A stretch of DNA of 37,168 bases from Acidimicrobiaceae bacterium (GCA_003160115.1 PLQL01000026.1:36587-73754), one strand, 5' to 3'; positions 7,101 to 15,415 are shown, numbered from the stretch's first letter. A program made the numbers and translations. Notes: a model not told the origin generated them from the sequence alone.

Positions 7101-8839
7101 CCACGCAATGCCGCGGCGAACAGACTCGGGAGCTTGAGCCAGGAAGGTTTGACCTCGAAGGCGAGGAGCTTGCGCATCACGACCCCGGCGTTCTTGCTCG
7201 TCGCGAACCACGCGGGCGCGGGCGTGGCCACGAAGGGGCCACGTACGACTGACTTCTGAGGCTGCGCGAAGAGGTACGCATTGCCCACGAAGCCGGTGCC
7301 CGATTGGATATCAGTGATTTCGTGACCCGGGTACGCTCCCCACACGGTCGTCGAGAACGCGAAACTCAACGCGTGCCAGAGATTCACGCCGATCGAACCG
7401 TAACGCAAGTCCGCGATCGCCTGCTCAATGGCGGGCCCGGTCTCGGGATGCTTCATCGTGCGAGGATCCGCGATCAAGGTCATCGAGAGTGTGCCCCAAA
7501 CGACGTCATTGCAGAACTCGGTGGCCCGCCGCACAAAGTCGGCGGGCGAATCCGCGGCGAGCGCGGTCTCGGCGGTGAGCGCGCAGAAGGCTTCGACGTT
7601 CAAGCAGATGTCGTTGGTCTTGGAGGCATCGACGTTGCGAATGATCGTCCAGGGCATCGTGCCCCCTCGGGACCCGCCGATCTGGTGCGCGTCGGGATGC
7701 TCGGCGAGGAATGCGTCGCGACGCGTCTCAGCACCGGGGTAGTACGCCGCCCTGGTGGGAATCGAGGCGAAGACACGCTCGAGGGCTTGGAAGAATTCCT
7801 CACGCTGGTCCCAACCCTCGTGGGTGATGATGATCCGTGGCGTGAGACAGTTGAAACCCGCGTTGTTGGCGATCATCGTCGCCACGTGACGAGCCTGAAA
7901 GTCGATCTCCTTCTTGGTCCATGCGCCAGGCACGACGACCACGGGCGAGACGTTGCCCAGTTCGCAACTCACCGGCTTGGTGACCAGCGGTTGGTTGTTC
8001 GCCTTGCGACGTTCGCCTTCGGGGCCGACGCCAAAAACGATCGCGTCGTGTGTCTTGTCCGAACCGGTCACGTGGATATCGCTCACGCCCGCGTGATTCG
8101 TCAGGTACGCGCCCACCCGGGCGCCCCCTGTCACGACGCGCAAGAATCCACCTTCGATTAACGCCGACAAGGCGCGCTCCCAGTACGGAACCAGATAATC
8201 GTTCACCGGGTTGGCCTTCAACACGACCACCTTGCCCTCACCAAAGAGCTTGGTGAGCACGTCGCGCGGTCCAAGGGACCCGACGTTGCCAGCACCGAGG
8301 ACCAGCGACACGCCGGCGTGCGTCGTGGGCGACTGGTAGACCTCGGCTTGGGTTGCCTTTACCTGATCCTCGTCGACGCCCGGCTCCATCCACACCTCAC
8401 CCGTGATGCCCGCGTAAAGAACCTTGTCGAAGATCGATCGGGGCACCACCTGAATCGCGATCCGATTGTCGGGCTTGTGGCGCACCGGTCCGGGGTACTG
8501 CGGTCGTCCCTTTGCTGCGATGTCGAGCATCGACTGGCGAAAACTCTGGGCCATGCTGACAAAGGTGCCCAGACCACTGAAGAGCTCCTCACCACCCTCA
8601 GTGCTGTGGGGGTCATAACCCTTGGCCGCACAGGCCACGGCGGTCCACTCCTCGGCGACGGCGTAGGTGTCATTGACCACGCGCTCGAGAAGATGGGCGC
8701 GCTCGCGCGCGGAAGTCGCCGCCCACGCCAGCGCGCGGGCCTGCACCTCGGCCACGGCCTGGTCGAGCAAGGCCTCGTCGAACGCTCCCGCGTCCAGTGT
8801 TCCCGACATGGGCGCCGCCGCGCCGCGTACCTGTGTCAT
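7097..8839 (-). CDS. Aldehyde dehydrogenase family protein, long atypical clade
   Basis: 580 residues, about 80-100 longer than usual ALDHs. VVVLKAN (Lys208) and HVTGSDKTH (256-264) line the NAD(P) site. CELGNVSPV carries Glu293 in place of the usual ELGGKSP, and NNAGFNCLTPR carries the nucleophile Cys331, so it is probably active. The extra length is mostly an extended N-terminus (about 100 residues before the core) and an insert (GPEGERRKANNQPL) before the catalytic Glu. AAGGA lies seven bases before the ATG at 8839. The substrate is not evident: no pathway neighbour shares the strand, and it faces the DUF2510 gene across 39 bases and overlaps the lipoprotein gene by four bases at its 3' end. 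Confidence 0.85.
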   Translation of the reverse strand: MTQVRGAAAPMSGTLDAGAFDEALLDQAVAEVQARALAWAATSARERAHLLERVVNDTYAVAEEWTAVACAAKGYDPHSTEGGEELFSGLGTFVSMAQSFRQSMLDIAAKGRPQYPGPVRHKPDNRIAIQVVPRSIFDKVLYAGITGEVWMEPGVDEDQVKATQAEVYQSPTTHAGVSLVLGAGNVGSLGPRDVLTKLFGEGKVVVLKANPVNDYLVPYWERALSALIEGGFLRVVTGGARVGAYLTNHAGVSDIHVTGSDKTHDAIVFGVGPEGERRKANNQPLVTKPVSCELGNVSPVVVVPGAWTKKEIDFQARHVATMIANNAGFNCLTPRIIITHEGWDQREEFFQALERVFASIPTRAAYYPGAETRRDAFLAEHPDAHQIGGSRGGTMPWTIIRNVDASKTNDICLNVEAFCALTAETALAADSPADFVRRATEFCNDVVWGTLSMTLIADPRTMKHPETGPAIEQAIADLRYGSIGVNLWHALSFAFSTTVWGAYPGHEITDIQSGTGFVGNAYLFAQPQKSVVRGPFVATPAPAWFATSKNAGVVMRKLLAFEVKPSWLKLPSLFAAALRG

Positions 8840-8878
8840 GAAGATTCCTTCCCCCGATGTAGATGGCAGACTACCGCT

Positions 8879-9502
8879 GTGAGCATCTCGCCGACCAACT
8901 CACCGCCCGCCGGCTGGTACCCGGATCCCGGCGGTCAGCGACAGTGGCGCGTGTGGACTGGCACCACTTGGTCCGAGTTGACCAAGCCCTACGGGGAACC
9001 GGTATCGACCTCTTCGCTCGTCGAGTCACTGGGCCTGATCAATGCACTCAACCTGCTCGTGCGCTTCGGCATCGTCGCGGTCTTTTCGGGGCTGGGCCTG
9101 GTCGTGAGCGTCCTAGCGCACTGGCCCGGTACGCGACACCCGACGCCGCTGTGGTTCGCCGAATCCGCGAGTGACCTTGGTGTCGGTCTGCTCGTCGCCG
9201 GCTCGATACTGTTCGCCTTCGCGCTGCGTGAACTCAAGGGCCGGTGGACACCACTGGCGTTCGTCCCGGCCATCAACATCTTCGCCGTGGAGGTCCTCGT
9301 CTCGGAACGTCTGAGCGCCCGATCCGCAACGCGACGCGTGATCGCCGACGTCGTCCTGCTCGCGCTTTTCGTCATCGGGGCCCATAGTGCGCCGTGGCTC
9401 GCCGTGGGGCTGGCGGTCGTGACGCTGGGTCAACTGCAGTGGACCGCGGCGCTGGTGGACGAACTGTGTCCGCCGGGCGAAGTGCTTCGCGCGACGCCGT
9501 AG
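8879..9502 (+). CDS. DUF2510 domain membrane protein
   Basis: A 207-residue protein. The N-terminus has PAGWYPDPGG and WRVWTGTTWSE, the Trp-rich DUF2510 signature common in actinobacterial membrane proteins. Four or five hydrophobic segments follow (about 51-73, 90-110, 118-132, 145-185). GTG at 8879 is chosen because the DUF2510 motif begins ten residues later; no good ribosome-binding sequence precedes it. It is divergent from the aldehyde dehydrogenase and 45 bases ahead of the FABP-like gene. Its role is unknown; DUF2510 is thought to be an extracytoplasmic or membrane-proximal recognition module. Confidence 0.75.
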   Translation: MSISPTNSPPAGWYPDPGGQRQWRVWTGTTWSELTKPYGEPVSTSSLVESLGLINALNLLVRFGIVAVFSGLGLVVSVLAHWPGTRHPTPLWFAESASDLGVGLLVAGSILFAFALRELKGRWTPLAFVPAINIFAVEVLVSERLSARSATRRVIADVVLLALFVIGAHSAPWLAVGLAVVTLGQLQWTAALVDELCPPGEVLRATP

Positions 9503-9547
9503 GATTGCCAAGGCTGCAGTGACCCGCGGGTTGAGGAGAACTAGGTA

Positions 9548-10114
9548 ATGGCGTACGAGGAGTGGGGACCCCTGGCGGGGCTCGTCGGTACCTGGGAGTC
9601 AGACTGGAGTGGTCTCGACGTGGCGTTTCACAACGACAAGGGAAAGATCGCCGAGACGCCCTATCGCGAGAAGACGACCTTCAAGCCCTTTGGCCCGGTC
9701 GCCAACGGCGACCAGAACCTCTACGGACTCGATTACCGTACAGCCGCCTATAAGAAGGGCGAGGACAATCCCTTTCACACCGAGGTCGGCTACTGGATGT
9801 GGGACTCGCTGCACCACCAGGTGATGCGCTGTTTCACCATCCCGCGCGCCTCAACCCTCATCGCCGGGGGCACCGTCGAACCGAACGCAACCACTTTCAA
9901 ACTCGAAGCGGTCCTCGGATCGAACACTTACGGCATCCTCGCGAACCGGTACCTCGACGAGATCGCCAAGACCACCCGTTTCGACGTCACGGTCACCATC
10001 GACGGTGACGTCTTCACCTACGACGAGACCACGGTGGTCGAGCACCAAAAGCACCCGGCCATTGTCTTGCACACCGATAGGAACACCCTCAAGCGCACGA
10101 GTTGGGAGGCGTAA
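9548..10114 (+). CDS. FABP-like/nitrobindin-like beta-barrel protein
   Basis: 188 residues without signal peptide or membrane segment. The start GPLAGLVGTWES resembles the GxW entry of haem-binding FABP-like barrels (nitrobindin/THAP4 relatives), and the body has the alternating strand pattern of a small barrel: NGDQNLYGLDYR, HTEVGYWMWD, RASTLIAGGTVEP, TRFDVTVTIDGDVFTYDETTVVEH. A proximal haem ligand cannot be assigned with certainty. A GAGGAG site lies nine bases before the ATG. The stop is four bases before the acyl-CoA dehydrogenase start, so the two form an operon. A role in binding a hydrophobic ligand or haem is inference from the fold. Confidence 0.65.
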   Translation: MAYEEWGPLAGLVGTWESDWSGLDVAFHNDKGKIAETPYREKTTFKPFGPVANGDQNLYGLDYRTAAYKKGEDNPFHTEVGYWMWDSLHHQVMRCFTIPRASTLIAGGTVEPNATTFKLEAVLGSNTYGILANRYLDEIAKTTRFDVTVTIDGDVFTYDETTVVEHQKHPAIVLHTDRNTLKRTSWEA

Positions 10115-10118
10115 GGAC

Positions 10119-11333
10119 ATGTACGACTGGAACGAAGAGCACCAAGCCATCATCGCGGTAGTGCGACGGTTCGTCGACCAAGAGATCCGCCCCCATATTG
10201 ACGACCTCGAGCACAACGGCGTTCCCCCTTACGACATCCTGCGAAAGATGTACGCGACCTTCGGACTGAAGGAGATGGCGCACGAGAACTTCAAGCGCCA
10301 ACTCGAACGGAAGATCTCTGGCGAAGAGCCCAACCGCGAAGGTCGCAGCTCGGATCCGGCGCCCCAGTTGATCTCGACAATCGAACTCTGTCGCGTGAGC
10401 CCGGGACTCGTGACGTCCCTGGGCGTCTCGACCGGTCTTGCCGCCGGCACGATCAACAAACTCGGCACGCCGGCACAAATGGAACGTTGGGCCCTCGACC
10501 TCATGACCCTGGACAAGGTGGGCGCGTGGGCGATCACCGAGCCCGACTCGGGTTCTGACGCCCTCGGCGGCATGCGCACGACCGCCACACGAGACGGTGA
10601 GGACTACGTACTCAACGGCCAGAAGACCTGGATCACGAACGGACCCTACGCCGACACGATCGTGCTCTACGCCAAACTCGACGAGGGTGAGGGCGACGAC
10701 ATGAGGAACCGAAAAGTGTTGACATTCGTGCTGGACAAGGGAATGCCCGGTCTCGTGCAGTCGGCCCCCATGCGAAAGATGGGCCAGCATGGATCACCCA
10801 CGGGCGATGTCTTCTTGAGTGACGTGCGCGTCGGAAGAGATCGCCTGCTCGGCGAGACCGAGGAGCCCAAGGGTGGTGGTCGCCAGAGCGCGAAGGACAA
10901 CTTCGTCACCGAGCGAGCTGGGGTCGCGGCGATGTCGCTCGGCATCATCGAAGAGAGCTTGAAGATATCGATCGACTACGCGAAGAACCGCAAACTCTGG
11001 GGCACGCCCATCGCCGATTTCCAACTAATCCAGTTGAAACTCGCCCAGATGGAAGTGGCGCGCGTGAACGTACGCAACCTCGTGTTCTCGCACATCGAGC
11101 GGTCCTCGCACGGCGCGATCCCGACTCTCGCCGAAGCATCGGCCATGAAGTTGTACTCGGCTCAGGCGGCGTGCCAAGTAGCCGACGACGCCATCCAGAT
11201 CCTCGGTGGCAACGGTTACGTCGCCGAGTACCGAGTGGAGCAGCTCCTGCGCGACGCGCGCGTACTACGCATCTACGCGGGTACCGACGAGATGCAGGTC
11301 GTCGCGATCGCGAAGGATCTCACCCGCTCCTAA
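10119..11333 (+). CDS. Acyl-CoA dehydrogenase
   Basis: 404 residues. AWAITEPDSGSDA (137-149) and NGQKTWITNG (166-175) are the FAD-binding signatures of the family. AKNRKLWGTPIADFQ and ILGGNGYVAEYRVEQLLRDARVLRIYAGTDE complete the C-terminal helical domain. The usual catalytic Glu of the YEGT motif is Ala387 here. The alternative base position used by isovaleryl- and long-chain enzymes is filled by Glu265 in TERAGVA, so activity is expected. The ATG at 10119 has GGGAGG nine bases ahead and follows the FABP-like stop by four bases; a longer frame upstream only overlaps that gene. The substrate chain type is unknown. The stop overlaps the DUF3445 gene by four bases. Confidence 0.88.
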   Translation: MYDWNEEHQAIIAVVRRFVDQEIRPHIDDLEHNGVPPYDILRKMYATFGLKEMAHENFKRQLERKISGEEPNREGRSSDPAPQLISTIELCRVSPGLVTSLGVSTGLAAGTINKLGTPAQMERWALDLMTLDKVGAWAITEPDSGSDALGGMRTTATRDGEDYVLNGQKTWITNGPYADTIVLYAKLDEGEGDDMRNRKVLTFVLDKGMPGLVQSAPMRKMGQHGSPTGDVFLSDVRVGRDRLLGETEEPKGGGRQSAKDNFVTERAGVAAMSLGIIEESLKISIDYAKNRKLWGTPIADFQLIQLKLAQMEVARVNVRNLVFSHIERSSHGAIPTLAEASAMKLYSAQAACQVADDAIQILGGNGYVAEYRVEQLLRDARVLRIYAGTDEMQVVAIAKDLTRS

Positions 11334-12145
11334 CTCCTCGCGAGCGCCACGCGAAGTTGATCCGCCACTCCCTCCCAGCCCTTATACGCCTTGATCGCGG
11401 ACGGTGCCGAGTCCAGAGCCGCCAGGAGGTTGTCGGCGAAGTCTTCGTGCTCGTTCCTCAACTGTTGCACCGAAGCCACGTAGGTGCGGATCGTGAACAC
11501 CGCGGCGCGCGACACCGGCAAGAGGCGCAACGTTTGGCGTTCGACACGAAAAAACCATTGATCAGGACCGCCGCGGGCGGGCTGACGTCGACTACTCGGT
11601 TGGTGCAGCGTGGCGTCATCGAGCAGGGTCCAGTTCAGTCGCCAGAACGATCGCTCCGGTTTCAGACGCCCGAAGAACGCGTTCGTGGGCTGGGCCAACT
11701 CCTCGTCGTAGCCCGGAACCGGAACGTGGATGTCGTCGAGCGTCGTACCGATCTTATGCACCAGGCTCCAGCGCGAGGGAAAGCACACGCACGCCGCTTC
11801 GAGGCGCCACTGGCCATCGTGCACGAGAACGCAAAGGTCCTCCTGGACCAAGAGACTCGCCTGGACAATCGGATGTTCGCTCGACGCCACGTCGCGCGCG
11901 ACGTGTGGATGATACGTCGCAAGATTCTCGAGCACGAGATCGAGTAACTCGTGGCTCGCGGCCTCACCGGCCTCTCGAACAGCCACTACGGTGTCACGTT
12001 GCTCGTTCACGAGCCTTCGCTTTAACGCGAGTTCCTCGTTGCGACGCGCGTCGACCTCGAGCCATTTCGACTCTTCGAGTGGCCGAAGGCCCATCGCGAG
12101 GCGCCATGGTCGCTGCTCGAGGGGAACGTAGGGAAACACCGACAC
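11330..12145 (-). CDS. DUF3445 protein, haem-dependent oxidative N-demethylase alpha-like
   Basis: 271 residues. ACVCFPSRWSLVHKIG, IHVPVPGYDEEL, SFWRLNWTLLDD and RVERQTLRLLP are the conserved blocks of DUF3445, the family containing the haem-dependent oxidative N-demethylase alpha subunit, which removes methyl groups from small amines. No signal peptide or membrane segment is seen. GTG at 12145 lies three bases after the stop of the 53-residue membrane protein, so the pair is co-transcribed. The other demethylase subunits known from characterised systems are not in the window, so the activity may differ. The 3' end overlaps the acyl-CoA dehydrogenase stop. Confidence 0.75.
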   Translation of the reverse strand: MSVFPYVPLEQRPWRLAMGLRPLEESKWLEVDARRNEELALKRRLVNEQRDTVVAVREAGEAASHELLDLVLENLATYHPHVARDVASSEHPIVQASLLVQEDLCVLVHDGQWRLEAACVCFPSRWSLVHKIGTTLDDIHVPVPGYDEELAQPTNAFFGRLKPERSFWRLNWTLLDDATLHQPSSRRQPARGGPDQWFFRVERQTLRLLPVSRAAVFTIRTYVASVQQLRNEHEDFADNLLAALDSAPSAIKAYKGWEGVADQLRVALARS

Positions 12146-12148
12146 TCG

Positions 12149-12310
12149 TTACTTCTTCGTTCCCTTGACGCGAAGATAGATGAGAGTCAAGAGAATCACC
12201 GGCACCGCTAGGACGATAACTCGCGCGGCCGGAAGTGGCGAACCCTTGTGCGGATCGAAGGTCGTCGTGGTCGACGAAGTGAGAATCAGAGCGTGTAAGA
12301 CCAGGGACAT
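12149..12310 (-). CDS. Small single-pass membrane protein (53 residues)
   Basis: A short frame from ATG at 12310 to TAA at 12149. GAAGG lies seven bases before the ATG. The protein has an N-terminal segment ending SSTTTTFDPHKGSPLP, one hydrophobic helix at about residues 30-46 (VIVLAVPVILLTLIYL) and a basic tail RVKGTKK, so the C-terminus would be cytoplasmic. It is three bases upstream of the DUF3445 gene. No family is recognised; a membrane-anchoring or partner role for the DUF3445 protein is conjecture from position. Confidence 0.65.
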   Translation of the reverse strand: MSLVLHALILTSSTTTTFDPHKGSPLPAARVIVLAVPVILLTLIYLRVKGTKK

Positions 12311-12379
12311 GCCGTTACCTTCGTGGTTCGATGCTCAGGCTTCCGCCGTGTGGCGGCCTCGCTCGAAATGTCTACAACC

Positions 12380-12397
12380 TAGTTACAAGTGTAACTA
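12380..12397. promoter_or_regulatory. Palindromic operator upstream of the tandem TetR gene
   Basis: TAGTTACA-AG-TGTAACTA is a perfect inverted repeat with 8-base arms and a 2-base spacer. It lies 30 bases before the regulator start. A further half site, GTTACA, lies at 12415-12420 over the putative -10. The size and symmetry fit a TetR-type autoregulatory site. Confidence 0.6.
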
Positions 12398-12416
12398 ACA
12401 CAATAGTTAATCGGGT

Positions 12417-12422
12417 TACACT
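12417..12422 (+). promoter_or_regulatory. Putative -10 box giving a leaderless TetR mRNA
   Basis: TACACT ends five bases before the GTG start at 12428, and no ribosome-binding site is present. Transcription would begin at or next to the start codon. Confidence 0.45.
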
Positions 12423-12427
12423 TTCGC

Positions 12428-13669
12428 GTGGATTCACAGCCAAAGACCCGAAGCAAGAAGGCACTCGCCAACGACGAGCTCATCCGCAACGCGGGAATCG
12501 GCGAAATTCTGAGGGTGGGGGTGGACCACGTCTCGCTTCGCGAGGTGAGCGCACGAGCCGGACTCACCCACGGCGCGACGTACGCCCGCTACGAGGACGC
12601 CGACGAGTTGCTGGTCGACTTGTGGATCGTCCAACTCGCCGAGCGCGCCATCGCGCTGTTTGAACTCTGCCTCACCGCAGCGAAGGACCCCACGACGACG
12701 AACGTTCACGAGGTGTTCGAATTCGTGCGAGCCGCCTCCGAACACGACGCCGCGATGGTCCACCTCTTACTCACCGCCCGACGGATCCCGGTGCTCGCCG
12801 AGGAGGTGAACGAGTTCATCGAGAACTACCTCATGCAAGAAGATTGCCGAACCCAGGAAGTCAGCGCTGCGTTCAACCGGGCGCTCTGTCTGTTCAGCCT
12901 GATGACGGTCCAGATTATCTTCTCGGCTCACGTCCAGCGACCTGGACAGTACTTCGACCGACTCGAGGAGTGGATGGCGACCGCCTTTCAGGCGGACCCC
13001 GACTCGGTGCCCGTAAGCGAGTTCAGCGTGCCGACCGAGCCGTATTCATTCAGCGCGTCCGACAGTCTCGAGTCGGTACTCGCCGATTCCACCTTCCACG
13101 TCGTAGGCAAGAGTGGTTACGCCAAGGCGACCATCACCAGGATCGCGCGCCGAGCAAATTGCTCGCCAGGTTCGATCTACAGCCTCTATGACTCGAAGGA
13201 GGAGCTCGTCATCGCCGCGTACCGACGGACCCTTCCCGACCGTTGGTCACGCATCGCGTACTTCATGCACTTCCTCGACCAAGACTTCCTCACGCGACGG
13301 CTCCACCTCTACGCACACCCCGTCAACGAGACGTGGAGAGATTTCCTGCTCGAGTTCAGTCTCGCCTCGGCGAACAACCCATTGTTGTACCAAGCGCACG
13401 AATCCCAAGACCGAGGACTCGCCACGTTGGCGCCACTCGTGCCCGACGCGACCGACGACGAATTGGTCCTGCTCGGTCAGGTCATCACCGTGCTCACCCT
13501 GCTCACCTACGGCGTTGCGTTCTTGGCGACCGCGACCGGATCGATGGCGTGCACCAACTACGCGCAGTTCGCCGAACCCTTCCGACGCTCGGTATTGAAC
13601 TGCGCGGGCGACACGTGGTTGCAACTCTGCGCGCGCGTCGACCAGATGCTCGAAACAGCCGCCGATTGA
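12428..13669 (+). CDS. Tandem TetR-family regulator (two HTH domains in one chain)
   Basis: 413 residues, about twice the usual TetR length. The first HTH is at about 20-62 (VSLREVSARAGLTHGATYARYEDADELL) and its ligand-domain helices run to about 190. A second, independent HTH follows at about 213-262 (ATITRIARRANCSPGSIYSLYDSKEELV), again with a helical domain to the C-terminus. Both HTHs look intact. A single chain would carry two DNA-binding heads, a built-in pseudo-dimer. The start is GTG with no ribosome site, probably leaderless. A palindrome 30 bases upstream may be its own operator. The divergent 53-residue gene/DUF3445 pair begins 117 bases away and is a likely target. Confidence 0.8.
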   Translation: MDSQPKTRSKKALANDELIRNAGIGEILRVGVDHVSLREVSARAGLTHGATYARYEDADELLVDLWIVQLAERAIALFELCLTAAKDPTTTNVHEVFEFVRAASEHDAAMVHLLLTARRIPVLAEEVNEFIENYLMQEDCRTQEVSAAFNRALCLFSLMTVQIIFSAHVQRPGQYFDRLEEWMATAFQADPDSVPVSEFSVPTEPYSFSASDSLESVLADSTFHVVGKSGYAKATITRIARRANCSPGSIYSLYDSKEELVIAAYRRTLPDRWSRIAYFMHFLDQDFLTRRLHLYAHPVNETWRDFLLEFSLASANNPLLYQAHESQDRGLATLAPLVPDATDDELVLLGQVITVLTLLTYGVAFLATATGSMACTNYAQFAEPFRRSVLNCAGDTWLQLCARVDQMLETAAD

Positions 13670-13672
13670 CCG

Positions 13673-14143
13673 CTAGACCTTCGTGGTCCCGCCGGTCAAC
13701 TTCTCGAGACGCTCGACGATGCTGGAGATGGCTTCGTCCTGGGCGAGCAGGTGCTTTTGAATCTCCTCGGCTTCCTTCAAGACGGCTTCGGCGTCCTTAT
13801 AGGTGTCCTCAGCGCGCTTGTCGGCGGCCTTGGCTTGAATGTTCTGTCCGACGATGATGATCGGCAGGAGCACCAACTGCAGAAAACTGCTGGAGAGCCA
13901 CACGACGATGAAATACGTACCCTGCTTAACCGCCGACGGCAACGCGAAGAGGGCGATGATCGTAAAGACGTACGCGCACCACATCGTGCCGACCACGAGA
14001 GTGATCTTGAGTCCGAATCGGGCGTTGAGCCGAACGAACGGGTTCTGGTGGTTGAGATTACGCAAGTCGGCGGACTTGACGGGTTTGTGCGCCCTCAGTT
14101 CATCGGAACGGGGATGACGAACGTATTCGTAGATCTTTGACAT
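13673..14143 (-). CDS. DUF1003-like integral membrane protein
   Basis: 156 residues. Two hydrophobic helices (about 46-69 and 77-99) are followed by VGQNIQAKAADKRAEDTYKDAEAVLKEAEEIQKHL, resembling the SQNRQAxxDR motif that ends the membrane part of DUF1003 proteins. The C-terminal ~50 residues are charged and heptad-like, a likely cytoplasmic coiled coil. No ribosome-binding site is obvious before the ATG. It converges on the TetR gene with three bases between the stops. The function of the family is unknown. Confidence 0.65.
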   Translation of the reverse strand: MSKIYEYVRHPRSDELRAHKPVKSADLRNLNHQNPFVRLNARFGLKITLVVGTMWCAYVFTIIALFALPSAVKQGTYFIVVWLSSSFLQLVLLPIIIVGQNIQAKAADKRAEDTYKDAEAVLKEAEEIQKHLLAQDEAISSIVERLEKLTGGTTKV

Positions 14144-14215
14144 GTGCGAAGTCTCACACGTCGACCCAGGAAAACAGTGGAATGATCACGTCGATCGCTC
14201 GACACGAACCCCGAA

Positions 14216-15415
14216 CTACTGGGGCTTGACCAGGTCCGGCGACGTCTCCATGCCGTGGCGCCACACCGAGCGAGCGATGATCTTGGTGGTGTCGGCTCGG
14301 CTGCGGTACTTAACTGCGATGTCGCGCGATTCCTCGAGCAGACCTTCGCTCAGCTTGGTCGGGTTGAGTCCCAATTCCAGGAAGTGATCGCGGCTGACGT
14401 TGAGTTCGTTCTCGGCGGCTTCGCGTCGCGGATTGGGCAGGTTCGCTATTTCGGCGCCGGTGATCTTGGCGATCAATTCCGCCAGGTCACGCACACGGAA
14501 GGTCTCGGTGACCTGGTTGAAGACCTTGGGCTTCTCACCGCGCGCGGGCGGATTCTCGAGGGCGATCTGGATGCACCGTACCGTGTCGCGGATGTGGATG
14601 AACGCACGGGTCTGGCCGCCCGTGCCGTGCACCGTCAGCGGGTGGCCAATGGCGGCCTGCATCAAGAAACGATTAAGGACGGTGCCGTAATCGCCGTCGT
14701 AATCGAAGCGGTTGATGAGCCGCTCGTCGAGTGCGGTCTGGGGAGTCTGGGTACCCCAGACGATGCCCTGATGCAGGTCCGTGACGCGAACCTGGTCGTT
14801 GGCGCAGTAGAACGCGAACATCAACTGGTCGAGGGTCTTGGTGAGGTGATACACCGAACCAGGATTCGCCGGGTGCAGGATCTCACGATCGATGTCGCCG
14901 TCGGGAGTGGGCACCTTCACCGTGAGGTAGCCCTCCGGGATCGGCGCCGAGCCCGACCAGCCGTAACCGTAGACGCCCATCGTGCCCAGATGCACGAGGG
15001 CGATGTCGAGTCCGCTCTCGACGATCGCGCACAGCACGTTGTGCGTGCCGCGCACGTTGTTGTCAATGGTGTAGCGCTTGGCGGTTTCGTTGCGCATCGA
15101 ATAGGGCGCGGCCCGCTGCTCGCCGAAATGGACGATCGCGTCCGGCTGCGCCTCGACCAGGAGTGCCGCCAGGAGGTCGTACTCGTTGGCGAGATCCAGG
15201 CGCACGTAGTCGATCTCGTTGCCCGTGAGTTCCTTCCAGACTCGAATCCGCTCACCGATGGGACGGATAGGAGTCAGTGATTCGACCTCGAGCTCGAGGT
15301 CGATCTCGCGACGACTGAGGTTGTCCACAATGGTCACGTCGTGACCAATGTCCGACAGGTGCAGCGACGTGGGCCACCCGCAAAATCCGTCACCACCGAG
15401 AACAAGAACCTTCAT
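14216..15415 (-). CDS. sqdB: UDP-sulfoquinovose synthase-like NAD-dependent epimerase
   Basis: 399 residues, an extended short-chain dehydrogenase closely matching SQD1/SqdB, which makes UDP-sulfoquinovose from UDP-glucose and sulfite. GGDGFCGWPTSLHLS (8-21) is the NAD loop and SRREIDLE precedes SLTPIRPIGERI. HFGEQRAAPYSM (97-107), LGTMGVYG with Thr145, the YHLTK pair Tyr189/Lys193, HQGIVWG, LINRFDYDGDYGTVLNRF and HGTGGQTRAFIHIRDTVRC are all SQD1-type blocks. GGAG lies six bases before ATG 15415; a longer frame upstream has no support. It follows rhaB after 162 bases on the same strand, so it may be read through from the rhamnose operon or have its own promoter. No sulfoquinovosyltransferase is in the window. 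Confidence 0.85.
   Translation of the reverse strand: MKVLVLGGDGFCGWPTSLHLSDIGHDVTIVDNLSRREIDLELEVESLTPIRPIGERIRVWKELTGNEIDYVRLDLANEYDLLAALLVEAQPDAIVHFGEQRAAPYSMRNETAKRYTIDNNVRGTHNVLCAIVESGLDIALVHLGTMGVYGYGWSGSAPIPEGYLTVKVPTPDGDIDREILHPANPGSVYHLTKTLDQLMFAFYCANDQVRVTDLHQGIVWGTQTPQTALDERLINRFDYDGDYGTVLNRFLMQAAIGHPLTVHGTGGQTRAFIHIRDTVRCIQIALENPPARGEKPKVFNQVTETFRVRDLAELIAKITGAEIANLPNPRREAAENELNVSRDHFLELGLNPTKLSEGLLEESRDIAVKYRSRADTTKIIARSVWRHGMETSPDLVKPQ

Noticed and set aside
10119-11333. Acyl-CoA dehydrogenase seemed to have lost its catalytic base (YAGT instead of YEGT).
   Set aside because: The isovaleryl/long-chain type keeps its base elsewhere, and Glu265 in TERAG fills that position, so this is a subfamily trait and not a dead enzyme.
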